A stretch of 64,000 nt of DNA from Acidobacteriota bacterium. GTDB lineage: Bacteria; Acidobacteriota; Polarisedimenticolia; J045. The notes below the pieces were generated by a model. That model did no database searches. It was given only the letters and a program-made list of their open reading frames with translations, and was not told where the DNA came from. How positions within the stretch are numbered: the stretch's first letter is position 1; every line of letters begins with the position of its first letter. Made by a program: the position numbers and the translations under genes. The DNA is taken from NCBI GenBank assembly GCA_017994815.1, contig JAGOJY010000012.1:38849-102848 (forward strand), in the 5' to 3' direction. Shown here piece after piece: positions 48,442 through 63,657 of the stretch.

Positions 48442-51329
48442 CGGCGGCGCCCGGGGGCGCCGGGGGGCTGCCGGCCGGCCGCCGCATCGGCCGGTACCGG
48501 ATCGACGCGCTGCTCGGCCGCGGCGGGATGGGCGAGGTCTACCGCGCGACGGACGAGAAGCTCGCTCGCACCGTGGCGCTGAAGCTGCTGCCGGCCGGCG
48601 CGGTGCCGGACGATCTGGCCCGGGCGCGGGCCATCGCGGAGGCGCGCGCCGCCTGCTCGGTGTCGAACCCGCACGTCGCCACCGTGCTCGACGTCCTCGA
48701 GCACGACGGCGCGCCGGTCCTGGTCATGGAGTTCGTCGACGGCGAGCGGCTGGACGAGGCGCTCGGCCGCGGACTCGACCGGGCGCGGCTGGTCCGCTAC
48801 TTCGCCGAGATCGCCGACGCCCTGGCCGCGATCCACGCCGCGGGGCTGGTCCACGGCGACCTCAAGCCGGGCAACGTGCTCGTCACGGCGTCGGACCACG
48901 CGAAGGTGCTCGACTTCGGCGTCGCGCGTCCCGCCGTGCCGCGCGAGCCGGGCCGTGACGAGACGGCGCCGACGCAGCCCGGCGGTCCTGCCGGCGCCTG
49001 GGGCGCCGGCACGATCGCCTACATGTCGCCGGAACAGCTCCGCGGCGAACCGCTCGACCGCGCGAGCGACATGTTCTCTTTCGGCGTGATCTTGTGCGAG
49101 GCGCTCTCCGGGACGCACCCGTTCCGGCGGGCGTCGCTGCTCGACACGGCGCACGCCGTGCTGCGCGAGAACCCGCCGGCGGACGCGCTCGAGCGCTGCG
49201 GGACCCTGCGCGGCCTCGTGCAACGGCTGCTGGAAAAGGACCGCGGCAATCGCGGTGGCGACGCGGCACAGGTCCGCGCCGAGTTGCTGGCGCTGACCCC
49301 GTCGCCCGCGCCGCCGCGGGTGACGCTCCCGCCACGCGGCCCGCGCCGGCGCGCGCTCTGGATCGGCGCCGCGCTCGTCGCCGCCGCGGCGCTCGCGCTC
49401 GGCGCCTGGGCGGTGCTGCGCGCCCCGCGACGCCCCGCGCCCGTGCCGCCGGCCGAGGACGTGCTGGTCCTCGAGCGCCGGGCGCGCCAGCTCGTCGACG
49501 AAGAACGGGCGGCGGAAGCGATCGCGGTCCTCGAGCGCGCGGTCGCCGCGCACCCGGAGGCGGCCGGCCCGCGCGCCCTGCTCGCGCGGACGCTGTTCCG
49601 CTCCGGCTTCGAGCGCCGCGCGCGCGAGGCCGCGCTCGCGGCGCGCACCGCCGCGGCGAGCGGCGCCGTCGGCGCCGAAACCGGCGCGGAGGTGGAGGCC
49701 ACGTACGCGCTGGTGTTCGGCCACCGCGACGAGGAGGTCCGCGCGTGGCGCAAGCTCGCGGCGCTGCGCCGCGACGACCCGCGCGCGCTGCGCGGGCTGG
49801 CGCGCGCGCTGCTCGACGCCGGGGCCCGCGAGGACGCGCTGCAGCAGGTCGAGCGCGCGCTCGCGCTCGATCCCCTGGAGCCGGCCGCGCGGCTGGTCCG
49901 CGGCGAGATCCTGCTGGAACTCGGCCGGCTCGACGAGGCGACGGAAGAGGTCGACGGTGCCGAACGGGCCTACCGCCTGCTGGAGCAGGAGGTGGGCCTC
50001 GCGCGCGCGGCGGAGCTGCGCGGGCACATCGAGTTCGCGCGCGCCGATTTTCCCGCGGCGGTCGCGGCGTACGCCGCGGCGGCCGAGCGCTACAGCTCGG
50101 CCGGCCTCGCCGCGCTGGCGGCACAGGCGCGCAAGGCGGAAGCCGACGTGCGGCTGAAGCTCGGCGACACCGCCGCGGCGGCGGAGCTGTACCGCGCGGC
50201 GGAGCCCGAGCTGCGCGCGGCCGGGTCGTACGCGCTGTTGGTCAACATGCTCGGCAGCGAAGGGGCGCAGCTCTACCTCGCCGGGCAGTTCGACGCCGCC
50301 GAAAGCGCGCTGCGGGCGGCGCTGGACGAGGCACGGCGGCTCGAGAACCCACGGCTGATGCTCTCGCCGCTCTCGACGCTGGCGAACCTGCTCGCGTACC
50401 GCGGCCGCGCCGACGAGGCGCGGGACGTGGCGCGCCAGGCGCTGGCTCTGGCCCGCGAGACCGGCGACCGCGAGAGCGAGTTCTTCGCGCGGATGACGCT
50501 GGGCGACCTGGAGCTGCAGGAGGGCGCGCTGCGCGAGGCCGAGCGGACCTTCCGCACGCTGGCCGAGGAGGAGCAGGGTCCGGCGGGCTCGCGCGAGCGT
50601 CGCGCGTACGCGCTGATCGCGCTCGCGCAGGTGCTGGAAACCGCGGAGCGGCCCGGCCCGGCGCTGGACTGCGCGCTGGAGTCCGTGCGGCTGAACCGCG
50701 AGCTGGGCCTCGCGCCCGACCTGGGCTACGCGCTCGTCGGCGCCGCCCGCCTCGAAGCGCGCCTCGGCCTGTTCGCCGACGCCGGGCGCGACCTCGACGA
50801 GGCGGAACGGATCGCCTCGCGGGCCGGGCTCACCGACCTCGGCGCCGCGGCGCGCGTCGCGCGCGGCACCCTGGCGCTGCGGCGCGGCGAGTTCGCCGAA
50901 GCGGCGCGGCTGTTGTCCGGGCCGGCGCCGGACGACCCCGGCCTCGCCGTGGCCCACGCGACCGCGCTGGTCGAGGCCGGCCAGGTCGACGCCGGCGCGA
51001 CGCTCCTGCGCCCGCTCGTCGGTTCGGACCGGCTCGCGCCGCCGCACCGCGCGCGAGCCGAGCTGGCGCTGGCGATCGCGCTGCGGCGCGCGGGGGATCC
51101 GGCGGGCGCGGCGAGCCATGCCGGGAGCGCGCTCGCGGCCGCGGAAGAACTCGGGCTCGCGCTGACCGCCGCGCGCGCCGCGGCGCTGCTGGCGCGCCTG
51201 CCCGGAGCCGACCCGGCGCAGTTGGCGCGGCGGGCCGCGGCGCACCTCGAGCGCTACCTGGCGGACGTTCCCGCTAGCCGGCGCGCCGCGCTGCGCACCG
51301 CCTGGGACGTCCGCGACGCGGCGCCTTGA
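48438..51329 (+). CDS. Membrane Ser/Thr protein kinase with TPR C-terminal region
   Basis: The GTG at 48438 overlaps the M13 stop (GTGA), and a second GTG lies 3 bases earlier. The 963-residue protein has an N-terminal kinase domain (glycine loop LGRGGMGEVY, Lys49 in VALKLL, HGDLKPGNVL at about 139 with Gly in place of the HRD Arg, VLDFGVA, and MSPEQ). One transmembrane helix follows (about 306-328, WIGAALVAAAALALGAWAVL). About 600 residues of alpha-helical, Ala/Arg-rich TPR repeats then lie on the other side of the membrane. Kinases with this layout are frequent in Acidobacteriota, Myxococcota and Planctomycetota. Coupling to the peptidase gene suggests that the two are made together. Confidence 0.88.
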   Translation: MTAAPGGAGGLPAGRRIGRYRIDALLGRGGMGEVYRATDEKLARTVALKLLPAGAVPDDLARARAIAEARAACSVSNPHVATVLDVLEHDGAPVLVMEFVDGERLDEALGRGLDRARLVRYFAEIADALAAIHAAGLVHGDLKPGNVLVTASDHAKVLDFGVARPAVPREPGRDETAPTQPGGPAGAWGAGTIAYMSPEQLRGEPLDRASDMFSFGVILCEALSGTHPFRRASLLDTAHAVLRENPPADALERCGTLRGLVQRLLEKDRGNRGGDAAQVRAELLALTPSPAPPRVTLPPRGPRRRALWIGAALVAAAALALGAWAVLRAPRRPAPVPPAEDVLVLERRARQLVDEERAAEAIAVLERAVAAHPEAAGPRALLARTLFRSGFERRAREAALAARTAAASGAVGAETGAEVEATYALVFGHRDEEVRAWRKLAALRRDDPRALRGLARALLDAGAREDALQQVERALALDPLEPAARLVRGEILLELGRLDEATEEVDGAERAYRLLEQEVGLARAAELRGHIEFARADFPAAVAAYAAAAERYSSAGLAALAAQARKAEADVRLKLGDTAAAAELYRAAEPELRAAGSYALLVNMLGSEGAQLYLAGQFDAAESALRAALDEARRLENPRLMLSPLSTLANLLAYRGRADEARDVARQALALARETGDRESEFFARMTLGDLELQEGALREAERTFRTLAEEEQGPAGSRERRAYALIALAQVLETAERPGPALDCALESVRLNRELGLAPDLGYALVGAARLEARLGLFADAGRDLDEAERIASRAGLTDLGAAARVARGTLALRRGEFAEAARLLSGPAPDDPGLAVAHATALVEAGQVDAGATLLRPLVGSDRLAPPHRARAELALAIALRRAGDPAGAASHAGSALAAAEELGLALTAARAAALLARLPGADPAQLARRAAAHLERYLADVPASRRAALRTAWDVRDAAP

Positions 51330-51400
51330 GCGATTTCTCCGGCGGGCCGAAACCCGCGTCGCCGCGGCGCGTTGCATAATCCCCGGGAGGAGGCTCCCGG

Positions 51401-51883
51401 ATGTCGAGCCAGCCCAGCGTCCTGCGGCCCGTGCTCGTGCCCACGCGGATCCCGCCGAAGATCTCGGTGCGGCCGCGGCCCCGCGCCGGCTCGGTCCTCG
51501 CGGGATGGGAGGTCGACGGCAAGGAAGCCCGGCCCGGCACCGCCGGGTTGATCAGCTACACCTACCTCGTCCCGGTGCGACGCTTCCTGATCGAGCTGGA
51601 ATCGAACGGCATCGTCGCCTCGTTCCCGGTCGACGCGGCGACGCTGTTCGTGCGCAGCTCGGTTTCCTCCCCGGCGCGGCGCATCGACATCGTCCGCGAC
51701 TCCTCGGGAGTCCTGATGTGGAAGCTGGACGGGGCGATGCTCGCGACGTGCGATCCGCGGCCGGGGCGGGCCGACTCGTGCAGCGGCAGCGGGCTGCCGG
51801 CCGAGTTCTTCGGCGAGCTGTGCGGGATGTTCGCGTCGAGCGGCGGCGGGATCCTGACGCCGCGCCTGGTCATCGACTGGTAA
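51401..51883 (+). CDS. Hypothetical protein
   Basis: The protein is 160 residues. The ATG is preceded by GGAGG at a 7-base gap, which supports a real gene. There is no signal peptide or membrane segment. It reads as a beta-rich domain: AGSVLAGWEVDGKEARPG, FLIELESNGIVASFPVDAATL, RRIDIVRDSSGVLMWKLDGAML. A Cys pair appears in TCDPRPGRADSCSG. I do not recognise the family. It is convergent with the FHA/sigma-54 activator and its stop is directly adjacent to that gene's stop. Confidence 0.65.
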   Translation: MSSQPSVLRPVLVPTRIPPKISVRPRPRAGSVLAGWEVDGKEARPGTAGLISYTYLVPVRRFLIELESNGIVASFPVDAATLFVRSSVSSPARRIDIVRDSSGVLMWKLDGAMLATCDPRPGRADSCSGSGLPAEFFGELCGMFASSGGGILTPRLVIDW

Positions 51884-53773
51884 TCACCCCTCGCGGTTCT
51901 TTCGCAAGCCGTGCTGGCGGATCTTGGTCGAGAGCGTGCGGCGGTCCACGCCGGTCGCGACCGCTGTTTCCTGCACCCGCCCGCCGTGCCGTTCGAGCGC
52001 GCTGCCGAAGTACAGCGCCTCGAAGCGGTCGCGCGCCGCGGGCCACGGCAGCGCGAGCAGCGCCTCGCTCCCGCCTCGCGCGCCACCGCCCGCGGCCGCG
52101 GCGATGTCGGGCGGCAAGTCGTCGAGGTCGAGCACGCCGTCGCGGTCGAGCACCGCGGCGCGCTCGATCACGTTGCGCAGCTCGCGGACGTTTCCCGGCC
52201 AACCATAACGGCCAAGCGCCCGCAGCGCGCCGGCGGCAATCCCCGACAGCGTCCCGCCGTCCGCGCGCGGGAAGCGGGAGAGGAACGCCTGGGCCAGCGC
52301 CGCGACGTCCTCCGGCCGCTCGGCGAGCGGCGGGAGCACCGCCTCGACCACGCGCAGCCGGAAGTAGAGGTCGGCGCGGAAGGCGCCGCTGGCGACCATC
52401 GCTTCGAGGTCGCGGTGCGTCGCCGCCACCAGCCGCACGTCGACGCGGCGCCGCGCGCCGCCGACCCGCGCGATCTCGCCGGTCTCCAGCGCCCGCAGGA
52501 TCTTCGGCTGCAGCGCGAGCGGCAGCTCGCCGATCTCGTCGAGGAAGATCGTGCCGCCGTCGGCGCGCTCGAACGCGCCGGCGCGCGCGACGTCGGCGCC
52601 GGTGAACGCGCCGCGCTCGTGGCCGAACAGCTCGGACTCGGCGAGCGCCTCCGGGATCGCGGCCGCGTTCAGGACGACGAACGGCTTGTCGCGCCGCGGG
52701 CTGGCCTCGTGCGCGAGGCGCGCGAGTTCCTCCTTGCCCGAGCCGGACGGCCCGCGAACGAGGATCGTCGCGCGCGTCGGCGCGGCGCGCCGCACGACCT
52801 CCAGCGCGGCGAGGAACGCCGGGCTCTCGCCGATCAGCGCGCGCGCCGGGGCGGCGCTGCCGGGATCCGGGACCCGCGCGCGCTCGCGGCGCAGGCTCGC
52901 CTCCAGCGCCTCGCGGCGGCGCGACTCGACGTCGAGGGCCAGCGCGGTCTCCAGCAGCGGACCGGACACCCGCGCGTACGAGGCCAGCGCCGCGGCGTCG
53001 GCCGCGGCAAGCGGGCGCTCCAGCTCCAGGTACGCGATCGCGACGACCTGGCCGGCGGTCCCGGGGAACCGCGCCCCGGCCAGCGCCACGTCGTCGCCCA
53101 GCGCGCGGAGCGTCGTGCTGAGCGGCGTCGCGGCGGGCGCGCGCTTCACCGGGCCGCGATCGTCGCGGGCCAGCACCGCGTCGAGGAAGCCGCGGCTGAG
53201 GCACGCGGCGCCCGGCGCACCGCCGCTCGCGCGCAGGACGAAGCGCTCCTCGTCGACGGACAGCAGGAATGCCCGCCGCGGCCGGGCCAGTTGCAGCACG
53301 CCCGCGAGGACGCGCGACCACGCGTCGCCGCCGGCGGCGCCGGCGAACGACCCGAGCGCGGCGACCACGCGGTCGGCCAGTTCCCCCGCGGGGAGATCCG
53401 CAGGCTCGACCTCGACCCGGTCGCCGCCGGCGAGGAGGACGTCCTGCGCCAGTTCCTCGCAGGCGTGCAGCGTGTAGGGCCCGATCTCGACTGCCGCCCC
53501 GCTCTCGACCGGGACCTCGGCCCCGGCGGCGACCGCCCGCCGTTCCCCGCCGCGGACGATGAAGGTGCCGTTGAGGCTGCCGAGGTCCTCGACCAGCAGC
53601 TGGCCCGCCGCGGCGCGCAGCCGGGCGTGGCGGGCCGAAACGCGCGGGTCGTTGAGCCGGACCTCGCAGGCCGAGGAGCGGCCGACCGTGAGCGCGCGGT
53701 CCGCCTCGAGCGGCACCGTGCGCCGCTCGTCGCCCGACAGCGCGGGCGGGACCACGAGGAGGTTCGGGGGCAT
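51884..53773 (-). CDS. Sigma-54-dependent activator with N-terminal FHA domain
   Basis: The 629-residue protein starts at ATG 53773. Residues about 28-75 form an FHA domain (LTVGRSSACEVRLNDPRVS, ARHARL, DLGSLNGTFI) that binds phosphothreonine. A GAF-like middle follows. The AAA+ domain (about 335-560) has Walker A GPSGSGKEEL, GAFTGA at about 388 for sigma-54 contact, and Walker B TIFLDEIGELP, then GNVRELRNVIERA. A Fis-type HTH (ETAVATGVDRRTLSTKIRQHGL) ends it. The FHA domain suggests control by one of the Ser/Thr kinases, such as 48438-51329, rather than by a receiver domain. It is divergent from a histidine kinase that has a sigma-54-type promoter. Confidence 0.92.
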   Translation of the reverse strand: MPPNLLVVPPALSGDERRTVPLEADRALTVGRSSACEVRLNDPRVSARHARLRAAAGQLLVEDLGSLNGTFIVRGGERRAVAAGAEVPVESGAAVEIGPYTLHACEELAQDVLLAGGDRVEVEPADLPAGELADRVVAALGSFAGAAGGDAWSRVLAGVLQLARPRRAFLLSVDEERFVLRASGGAPGAACLSRGFLDAVLARDDRGPVKRAPAATPLSTTLRALGDDVALAGARFPGTAGQVVAIAYLELERPLAAADAAALASYARVSGPLLETALALDVESRRREALEASLRRERARVPDPGSAAPARALIGESPAFLAALEVVRRAAPTRATILVRGPSGSGKEELARLAHEASPRRDKPFVVLNAAAIPEALAESELFGHERGAFTGADVARAGAFERADGGTIFLDEIGELPLALQPKILRALETGEIARVGGARRRVDVRLVAATHRDLEAMVASGAFRADLYFRLRVVEAVLPPLAERPEDVAALAQAFLSRFPRADGGTLSGIAAGALRALGRYGWPGNVRELRNVIERAAVLDRDGVLDLDDLPPDIAAAAGGGARGGSEALLALPWPAARDRFEALYFGSALERHGGRVQETAVATGVDRRTLSTKIRQHGLRKNREG

Positions 53774-53887
53774 CGGCAGCTTCCCGGGGCGAAGATAGCA
53801 CCCCGGCGAAGGGAAGTCCTCTTCCCGCTGCGCGCCGTGCGGGAAGCAGGCGTCCCGCTTTTTGCGGGCTTGGAGCCCCGCGCGACC

Positions 53888-53901
53888 GGCACGGGCCTTG
53901 C
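53888..53901 (+). promoter_or_regulatory. Sigma-54 (-24/-12) promoter before the histidine kinase gene
   Basis: GGCACG (53888-53893), four bases, then TTGC (53898-53901) matches the -24/-12 consensus (T)GGCACG-N4-TTGC except for the first T. GG and GC are 10 bases apart, as required. It lies in the 142-base gap between the divergent sigma-54 activator and histidine kinase genes. Transcription would start near 53913, almost at the ATG (53916), implying a nearly leaderless message or a later start codon. Confidence 0.65.
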
Positions 53902-53915
53902 GTAGTGCCCGGCGT

Positions 53916-55388
53916 ATGTCCGTCGCGGAGTGGATCGAGGAACCGGGGGCGCTGCTCGGCGGGGTCGAGCAACGGGCGCTCGCGCTCGTCGAAATGTCGG
54001 GCGCCGCGCCCGGGCTCGCGCTGCTCCTGGTCGCCCGGGACGGATCGATCTCGTGGGCCGGGGAGGGCCTGCAACGCCTGGCCGGGCGCGACGGCCGCGA
54101 GTTGGCCGGCCAGCCCCTGCGCGCGCTGTTCGGGGACGCGGGCGAGGCGGCGGTCCGGGCTTCCATCGCCGACCGTGCGCAACTCCGGGCCGGCACCCTG
54201 CTGCCGCTCGCCCTGCTCGGCCGCGACGGTCGGCGCACCCCGGTCCGCGCGGTGGTGACGGAAGCCCCCGGCGCGGAGCGCGCGCTCCTCGTCCTGCTGC
54301 ACGCGGCCGCGCCGGCCCCGGAGGCCGGCCCCGGCGGCGTGGGCTCGCTGCCGGTCCCGGCGCTGCTCGTCCGGCGCGGGATCGTGGAAGACGCGAGCGC
54401 CCCGGCGCGCGCCGATGCCGTGCTGCCCGCCCCGGGAACGCGCTTCGAGGACCACGTCGGCAGCGAGCACGTGCTCGTCGCGCGGGAACGGATCCGCCGC
54501 GCGGAACGCGGCGAGCGCGCGCGGCCGCTGGCCTGCGCGATCGGCCCCCGGCCCGATGGCGCGGCCCGCGCGCGGGTCGTGCTGGAGTTCTGGCCCTACC
54601 CGTCCGCCGGGCCCGGCGCCGCGCTGCTCGTGGTGCGCCGGGCGGAGGCGCAACCCGGCGCGCGCCCCGCCGTCGCGCCGGACCAACTCAGGCTGCTCGC
54701 GGAACTCTGCCACGACCTGCAGAACCCGCTCGCCGCCGCGCGCGGCTACGTCCAGATGCTGAGCGAGGAGCGGGTCGGGCCACTGCAGGCCGAGCAGAAG
54801 CCGGCGCTGCGCAGCGCGTTGCGCGCCCTCGAGCGCGCCACGACCCTGGTCTCCGGCTGCATGGACCTGGCCGTGGGCGAACTCGCGCCGGTCCGGGCGA
54901 CGGAGGAACTGGACGTCGCCGAGCTTCTGCGCGAAACGTGCGCGCAGCTCGGCGAGCGCGCGCGGAGCGCCGACGTGGAGCTGGAGGTACGCCCCGGCCC
55001 CGCCGGTTGCCGTGCCCGCAGCGAGCCGGGCGCGCTCGCGCGCGTGCTCGACAACCTGGTCGCGAACGCGATCAAGCACAACCAGCGGGGCGGCACGGTC
55101 GTCCTCACCTGGCGCGAGCTCGGCGCGCGCGAGTTGCTGCTCGAGGTCTCCGACACCGGCGTCGGCATCCGGCCCGCCGACCGCGAGCGCGTGTTCGAGC
55201 CGTTCCGGCGCTGCGGGAGCGGCGCGCCGGGGCTCGGTCTCGGGCTGGCGATCGTGCGCGGACTCGTCGAGCGTCACGCGGGGAAGATCGACATCGACAG
55301 CCCGCCGCAGGGTGGCACGCGCGTGCTCGTCACCTGGCCGCGCGCGGAGCGGCCGGAGAATACAAACCGTTCAGTCATGGAGACTTGA
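53916..55388 (+). CDS. Soluble sensor histidine kinase
   Basis: The 490-residue protein starts at ATG 53916 and lacks membrane segments. Residues 1-270 contain PAS-like stretches (LLLVARDGSISWAGEGLQRLAGRDG). The HisKA box ELCHDLQNPLAAARGYVQML places the phospho-His at about residue 266. The ATPase domain has the N box VLDNLVANAIKH, G1 VSDTGVGI and G2 GLGLGLAIVRGL. No receiver is attached and no cognate response regulator is adjacent. Its control by a sigma-54 promoter next to the FHA activator suggests a regulatory pair. Confidence 0.88.
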   Translation: MSVAEWIEEPGALLGGVEQRALALVEMSGAAPGLALLLVARDGSISWAGEGLQRLAGRDGRELAGQPLRALFGDAGEAAVRASIADRAQLRAGTLLPLALLGRDGRRTPVRAVVTEAPGAERALLVLLHAAAPAPEAGPGGVGSLPVPALLVRRGIVEDASAPARADAVLPAPGTRFEDHVGSEHVLVARERIRRAERGERARPLACAIGPRPDGAARARVVLEFWPYPSAGPGAALLVVRRAEAQPGARPAVAPDQLRLLAELCHDLQNPLAAARGYVQMLSEERVGPLQAEQKPALRSALRALERATTLVSGCMDLAVGELAPVRATEELDVAELLRETCAQLGERARSADVELEVRPGPAGCRARSEPGALARVLDNLVANAIKHNQRGGTVVLTWRELGARELLLEVSDTGVGIRPADRERVFEPFRRCGSGAPGLGLGLAIVRGLVERHAGKIDIDSPPQGGTRVLVTWPRAERPENTNRSVMET

Positions 55389-55489
55389 CGGCGCCCGGCC
55401 GCGTGCGGGTGCTATTCTTCGCGCGCCCGATACGCACGTGACGGACCTGCATGCCGACTCGCTCCTCGGACTCGAGGGAGGAGGTCCGC

Positions 55490-56782
55490 TTGCGGCGGGC
55501 TGTCCTTTTGATCCCGCTCATCGCGTTCACCGCCCAGGCGCAGGAAGCCGCACCGGACGCGGCGCTCGTGCGCGAACTGCTCCAGCGTGTCGAGCGGCTC
55601 GAAGCCGAGGTGCAGCAGTTGCGGGCGCGCTGCGCCGGCGCGGAGCCGACCTCGGCCGCGCTTCCCGCCGCGCTGCCGCCGCCCGCGCCGCGGGAGGAAC
55701 TCGCGCTCGCCGCGCCGGCCCAGCTCGCGCCGGAGCCTTTGCCGGCGGAGCAGGCGCTCCACGTGAGCCGCTCGCCGGCCGGCTTCCCCGAGATGCAGCT
55801 GCGCGGCTTCTCCGACGTGTCGTACCACTCGGCGCATGCCAGCAACGAAACCGGCGCGACGGACGGCGCGGGACCCCACGACGAGGACTCGAGCTTCGCG
55901 CTCGGCCAGTTCAACATGTTCATCACCTCGCAGCTCGCCGACCGGCTGAGCATCCTCTCCGAGGTCGTCGTCGACGCGAACTCCGAGAACCGCATCGCCA
56001 TCGACCTCGAGCGCCTGTTCCTGCAGTACGCGTTCAACGACTACCTGAACGTGAGCTTCGGCCGCTACCACACGGCGATCGGCTGGTACAACACGGCGTA
56101 CCACCACGCGGCGTGGCTACAGACCGCGACCGGGCGGCCGCGGCTGTTCGCCTTCAGCGGGTTCCTGCCGATCCACGAAGTCGGGATCTCGAGCACCGGG
56201 CGCATCCCCTCGGGATCGCTGGGGCTGCGCTACCTCGCCGAGGTCGGGAACGGTCGTCGCTCGCGCTCCACGGACGACGAGTCGGTCCAGAACCTGCGCG
56301 ACGAGAACGACCACAAGGCCTACAACGTCGGCCTGTTCGCCCGCCCCGAGTGGCTGCCGGGGTTCCAGGCCGGTTTTTCGTACTACGCCGACGAACTGCA
56401 GCCGGAAGGGCTGCCGAACATCGACGAGTCGATCTACGCCGCCCACGCCATCTACCAGGCGCCGAACTTCGAGTGGCTCAACGAGGCGCTGCTCCTGCGG
56501 CGCACGGCGGACAGCGGTGAGGACCTGCCCGAGACGCGCGGCGCCTACACGCAGGTCTCGCGGCGTTTCGGCGCCTTCCGCCCGTACCTGCGCTACGAGT
56601 ACCTGAACCAGCCGGAGGACGACCCCGTGCTCCCCGGCGAGGGGCGGCTGCACATCCCGACGCTCGGGATCCGCTGGGACTTCGCCGAGTTCGCGGCGTT
56701 CAAGCTGCAGTACGACCGCATCCTGCGGCGGGACGAGCACGACACGAACTCGTTCACCACCCAACTCTCGTTCACTTTCTGA
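55490..56782 (+). CDS. Outer-membrane porin-like beta-barrel protein
   Basis: I choose TTG 55490 because AGGAGG lies 5 bases before it and it opens a good signal peptide (RRAVLLIPLIAFTAQAQ). An ATG at 55451 would add 13 residues. Residues about 20-50 are a coiled coil (LVRELLQRVERLEAEVQQLRAR), then a Pro/Ala linker. From about residue 95 comes a series of amphipathic strands (MQLRGFSDVSYHSA, FGRYHTAIGWYNTAYHHAAW, FKLQYDRIL) ending in a C-terminal Phe (QLSFTF), as in outer-membrane barrels. The N-terminal coiled coil resembles trimeric porin periplasmic parts. It is followed 12 bases on by a PstS-like gene and then by a hybrid kinase. Confidence 0.82.
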   Translation: MRRAVLLIPLIAFTAQAQEAAPDAALVRELLQRVERLEAEVQQLRARCAGAEPTSAALPAALPPPAPREELALAAPAQLAPEPLPAEQALHVSRSPAGFPEMQLRGFSDVSYHSAHASNETGATDGAGPHDEDSSFALGQFNMFITSQLADRLSILSEVVVDANSENRIAIDLERLFLQYAFNDYLNVSFGRYHTAIGWYNTAYHHAAWLQTATGRPRLFAFSGFLPIHEVGISSTGRIPSGSLGLRYLAEVGNGRRSRSTDDESVQNLRDENDHKAYNVGLFARPEWLPGFQAGFSYYADELQPEGLPNIDESIYAAHAIYQAPNFEWLNEALLLRRTADSGEDLPETRGAYTQVSRRFGAFRPYLRYEYLNQPEDDPVLPGEGRLHIPTLGIRWDFAEFAAFKLQYDRILRRDEHDTNSFTTQLSFTF

Positions 56783-56794
56783 GCCGGGGGGATC

Positions 56795-57283
56795 GTGAGC
56801 GACAGGAAGGTGGTTTTCCGGGTGGCACTGGCGCTGTCGTTCGTCTGCCCGCTCGGCGCCGGCGCCGTCGCGCAGGATGTGCGCCGCGACGTGGCGATCG
56901 TGGTCCGGCCCGAGGTCCCGGTCGAGGACCTGAGCCTGCGCGAACTGCGCCTGCTGCTCCTCGGCGAGCGCCAGTTCTGGAGCCCGGGGATGAAGGTCAC
57001 GCTGTTGATGCGCGCGCCGGCCACTCCCGAGCGCGAGGTCATCCTCAAGCGCGTGTACCAGATGAGCGAGGCCGAGTTCCGGCGCTACTGGATCGAGAAG
57101 GTCTTCCGCGCCGAGGCCCAGAGCGACCCCAAGATCGTCTACTCCAACCAGACGGCCACCGAGCTGGTCGCGGCGATTCCCGGCGCCGTGGCCTTCGTCG
57201 ACGCGACGCAGGTCCCGAGGGGGCTGAAGGTGCTGCGCGTGGACGGTCACCTGCCGGGCGAGAAGGGCTACCCGCTGCGCTAG
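56795..57283 (+). CDS. Small PstS-like periplasmic binding-protein-fold protein
   Basis: The 162-residue protein has a signal peptide (VALALSFVCPLGAGAVA). The body resembles half of a phosphate-type periplasmic binding protein (PBP-like_2): VEDLSLRELRLLLLGERQFWSPGMKV, REVILKRVYQMSEAEFRRYWIEKVF, and IPGAVAFVDATQVPRGLKVLRVDG. It starts with GTG after GGGGGG. It is too short to be a standard transporter component and no ABC genes are nearby. Its position between a barrel gene and a membrane hybrid kinase suggests that it senses a ligand for the kinase. Confidence 0.8.
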   Translation: MSDRKVVFRVALALSFVCPLGAGAVAQDVRRDVAIVVRPEVPVEDLSLRELRLLLLGERQFWSPGMKVTLLMRAPATPEREVILKRVYQMSEAEFRRYWIEKVFRAEAQSDPKIVYSNQTATELVAAIPGAVAFVDATQVPRGLKVLRVDGHLPGEKGYPLR

Positions 57284-57482
57284 GGGCGCGTGGCGCTTCT
57301 CGGCCGAAGACAAGGAGGGAGGAGGAAGTTGGTGTTCGGCCACCGCCGACGACGAGCGACGCCGCCAGCGGCCCGCAACCGCCGGCGCCCGCAGGGTGCC
57401 GGGCGGCACGGGGCTGGCTGCTGGTCCCCGGGCGCCCGGAACGCGACGCCGCCCAGTACTCGGACAGGCTCCTAGGACCGGC

Positions 57483-59459
<1,977 letters not shown>

Positions 59460-59483
59460 CGCACGCCGTTCACGGAGCTCGCG

Positions 59484-59857
59484 ATGTCGAGAATCCTCCT
59501 GGTCGAAGACAACGAGATGAACCGCGACATGCTGGCGCGACGGCTGGCGCGCAAGGGGTACGAAGTGCTCGTCGCCGTCGACGGGCAATCCGGCGTGGAC
59601 CAGGGGCGGGCCGAGCACCCGGACCTGATCCTGATGGACATGAGCCTCCCGGTTCTCGACGGCTGGGAGGCGACGCGGCAGCTCAAGTCCGCGCCCGAGA
59701 CGCGCGCGATCCCGGTGATCGCGCTCACGGCGCACGCGATGTCGGGCGACCGGGCCAAGGCGATGGAGGCCGGCTGCGACGATTACGACACGAAGCCGGT
59801 CGACATGCCGCGCCTTCTGGGCAAGATCGAGGCGCTGATCCAGCGCGGTCCGGCGGA

Positions 59858-59861
<4 letters not shown>
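59484..59861 (+). CDS. CheY-like single-domain response regulator
   Basis: The 125-residue receiver domain stands alone. It has the acidic pocket ILLVEDNEMNRDML, the phospho-Asp in DLILMDMSLPVLDGW, Thr in VIALTAHAMSGD and Lys in YDTKPVDM. It likely relays phosphate from the hybrid kinase encoded 24 bases upstream. Its TGA overlaps the ATG of the next gene (ATGA, 59858-59861), so it is probably made together with the HisKA-REC-kinase fusion. Confidence 0.93.
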
Positions 59862-61705
<1,844 letters not shown>

Positions 61706-61722
61706 CTCGCGGTGGAGGTTCG

Positions 61723-63633
<1,911 letters not shown>

Positions 63634-63657
63634 GCTCGAAAAGTCACATTGATGAAA

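Noticed and set aside
56795..57283. A phosphate ABC transporter operon
   Set aside because: The PstS-like protein is only 162 residues and there are no permease or ATPase genes. The neighbours are signalling proteins.
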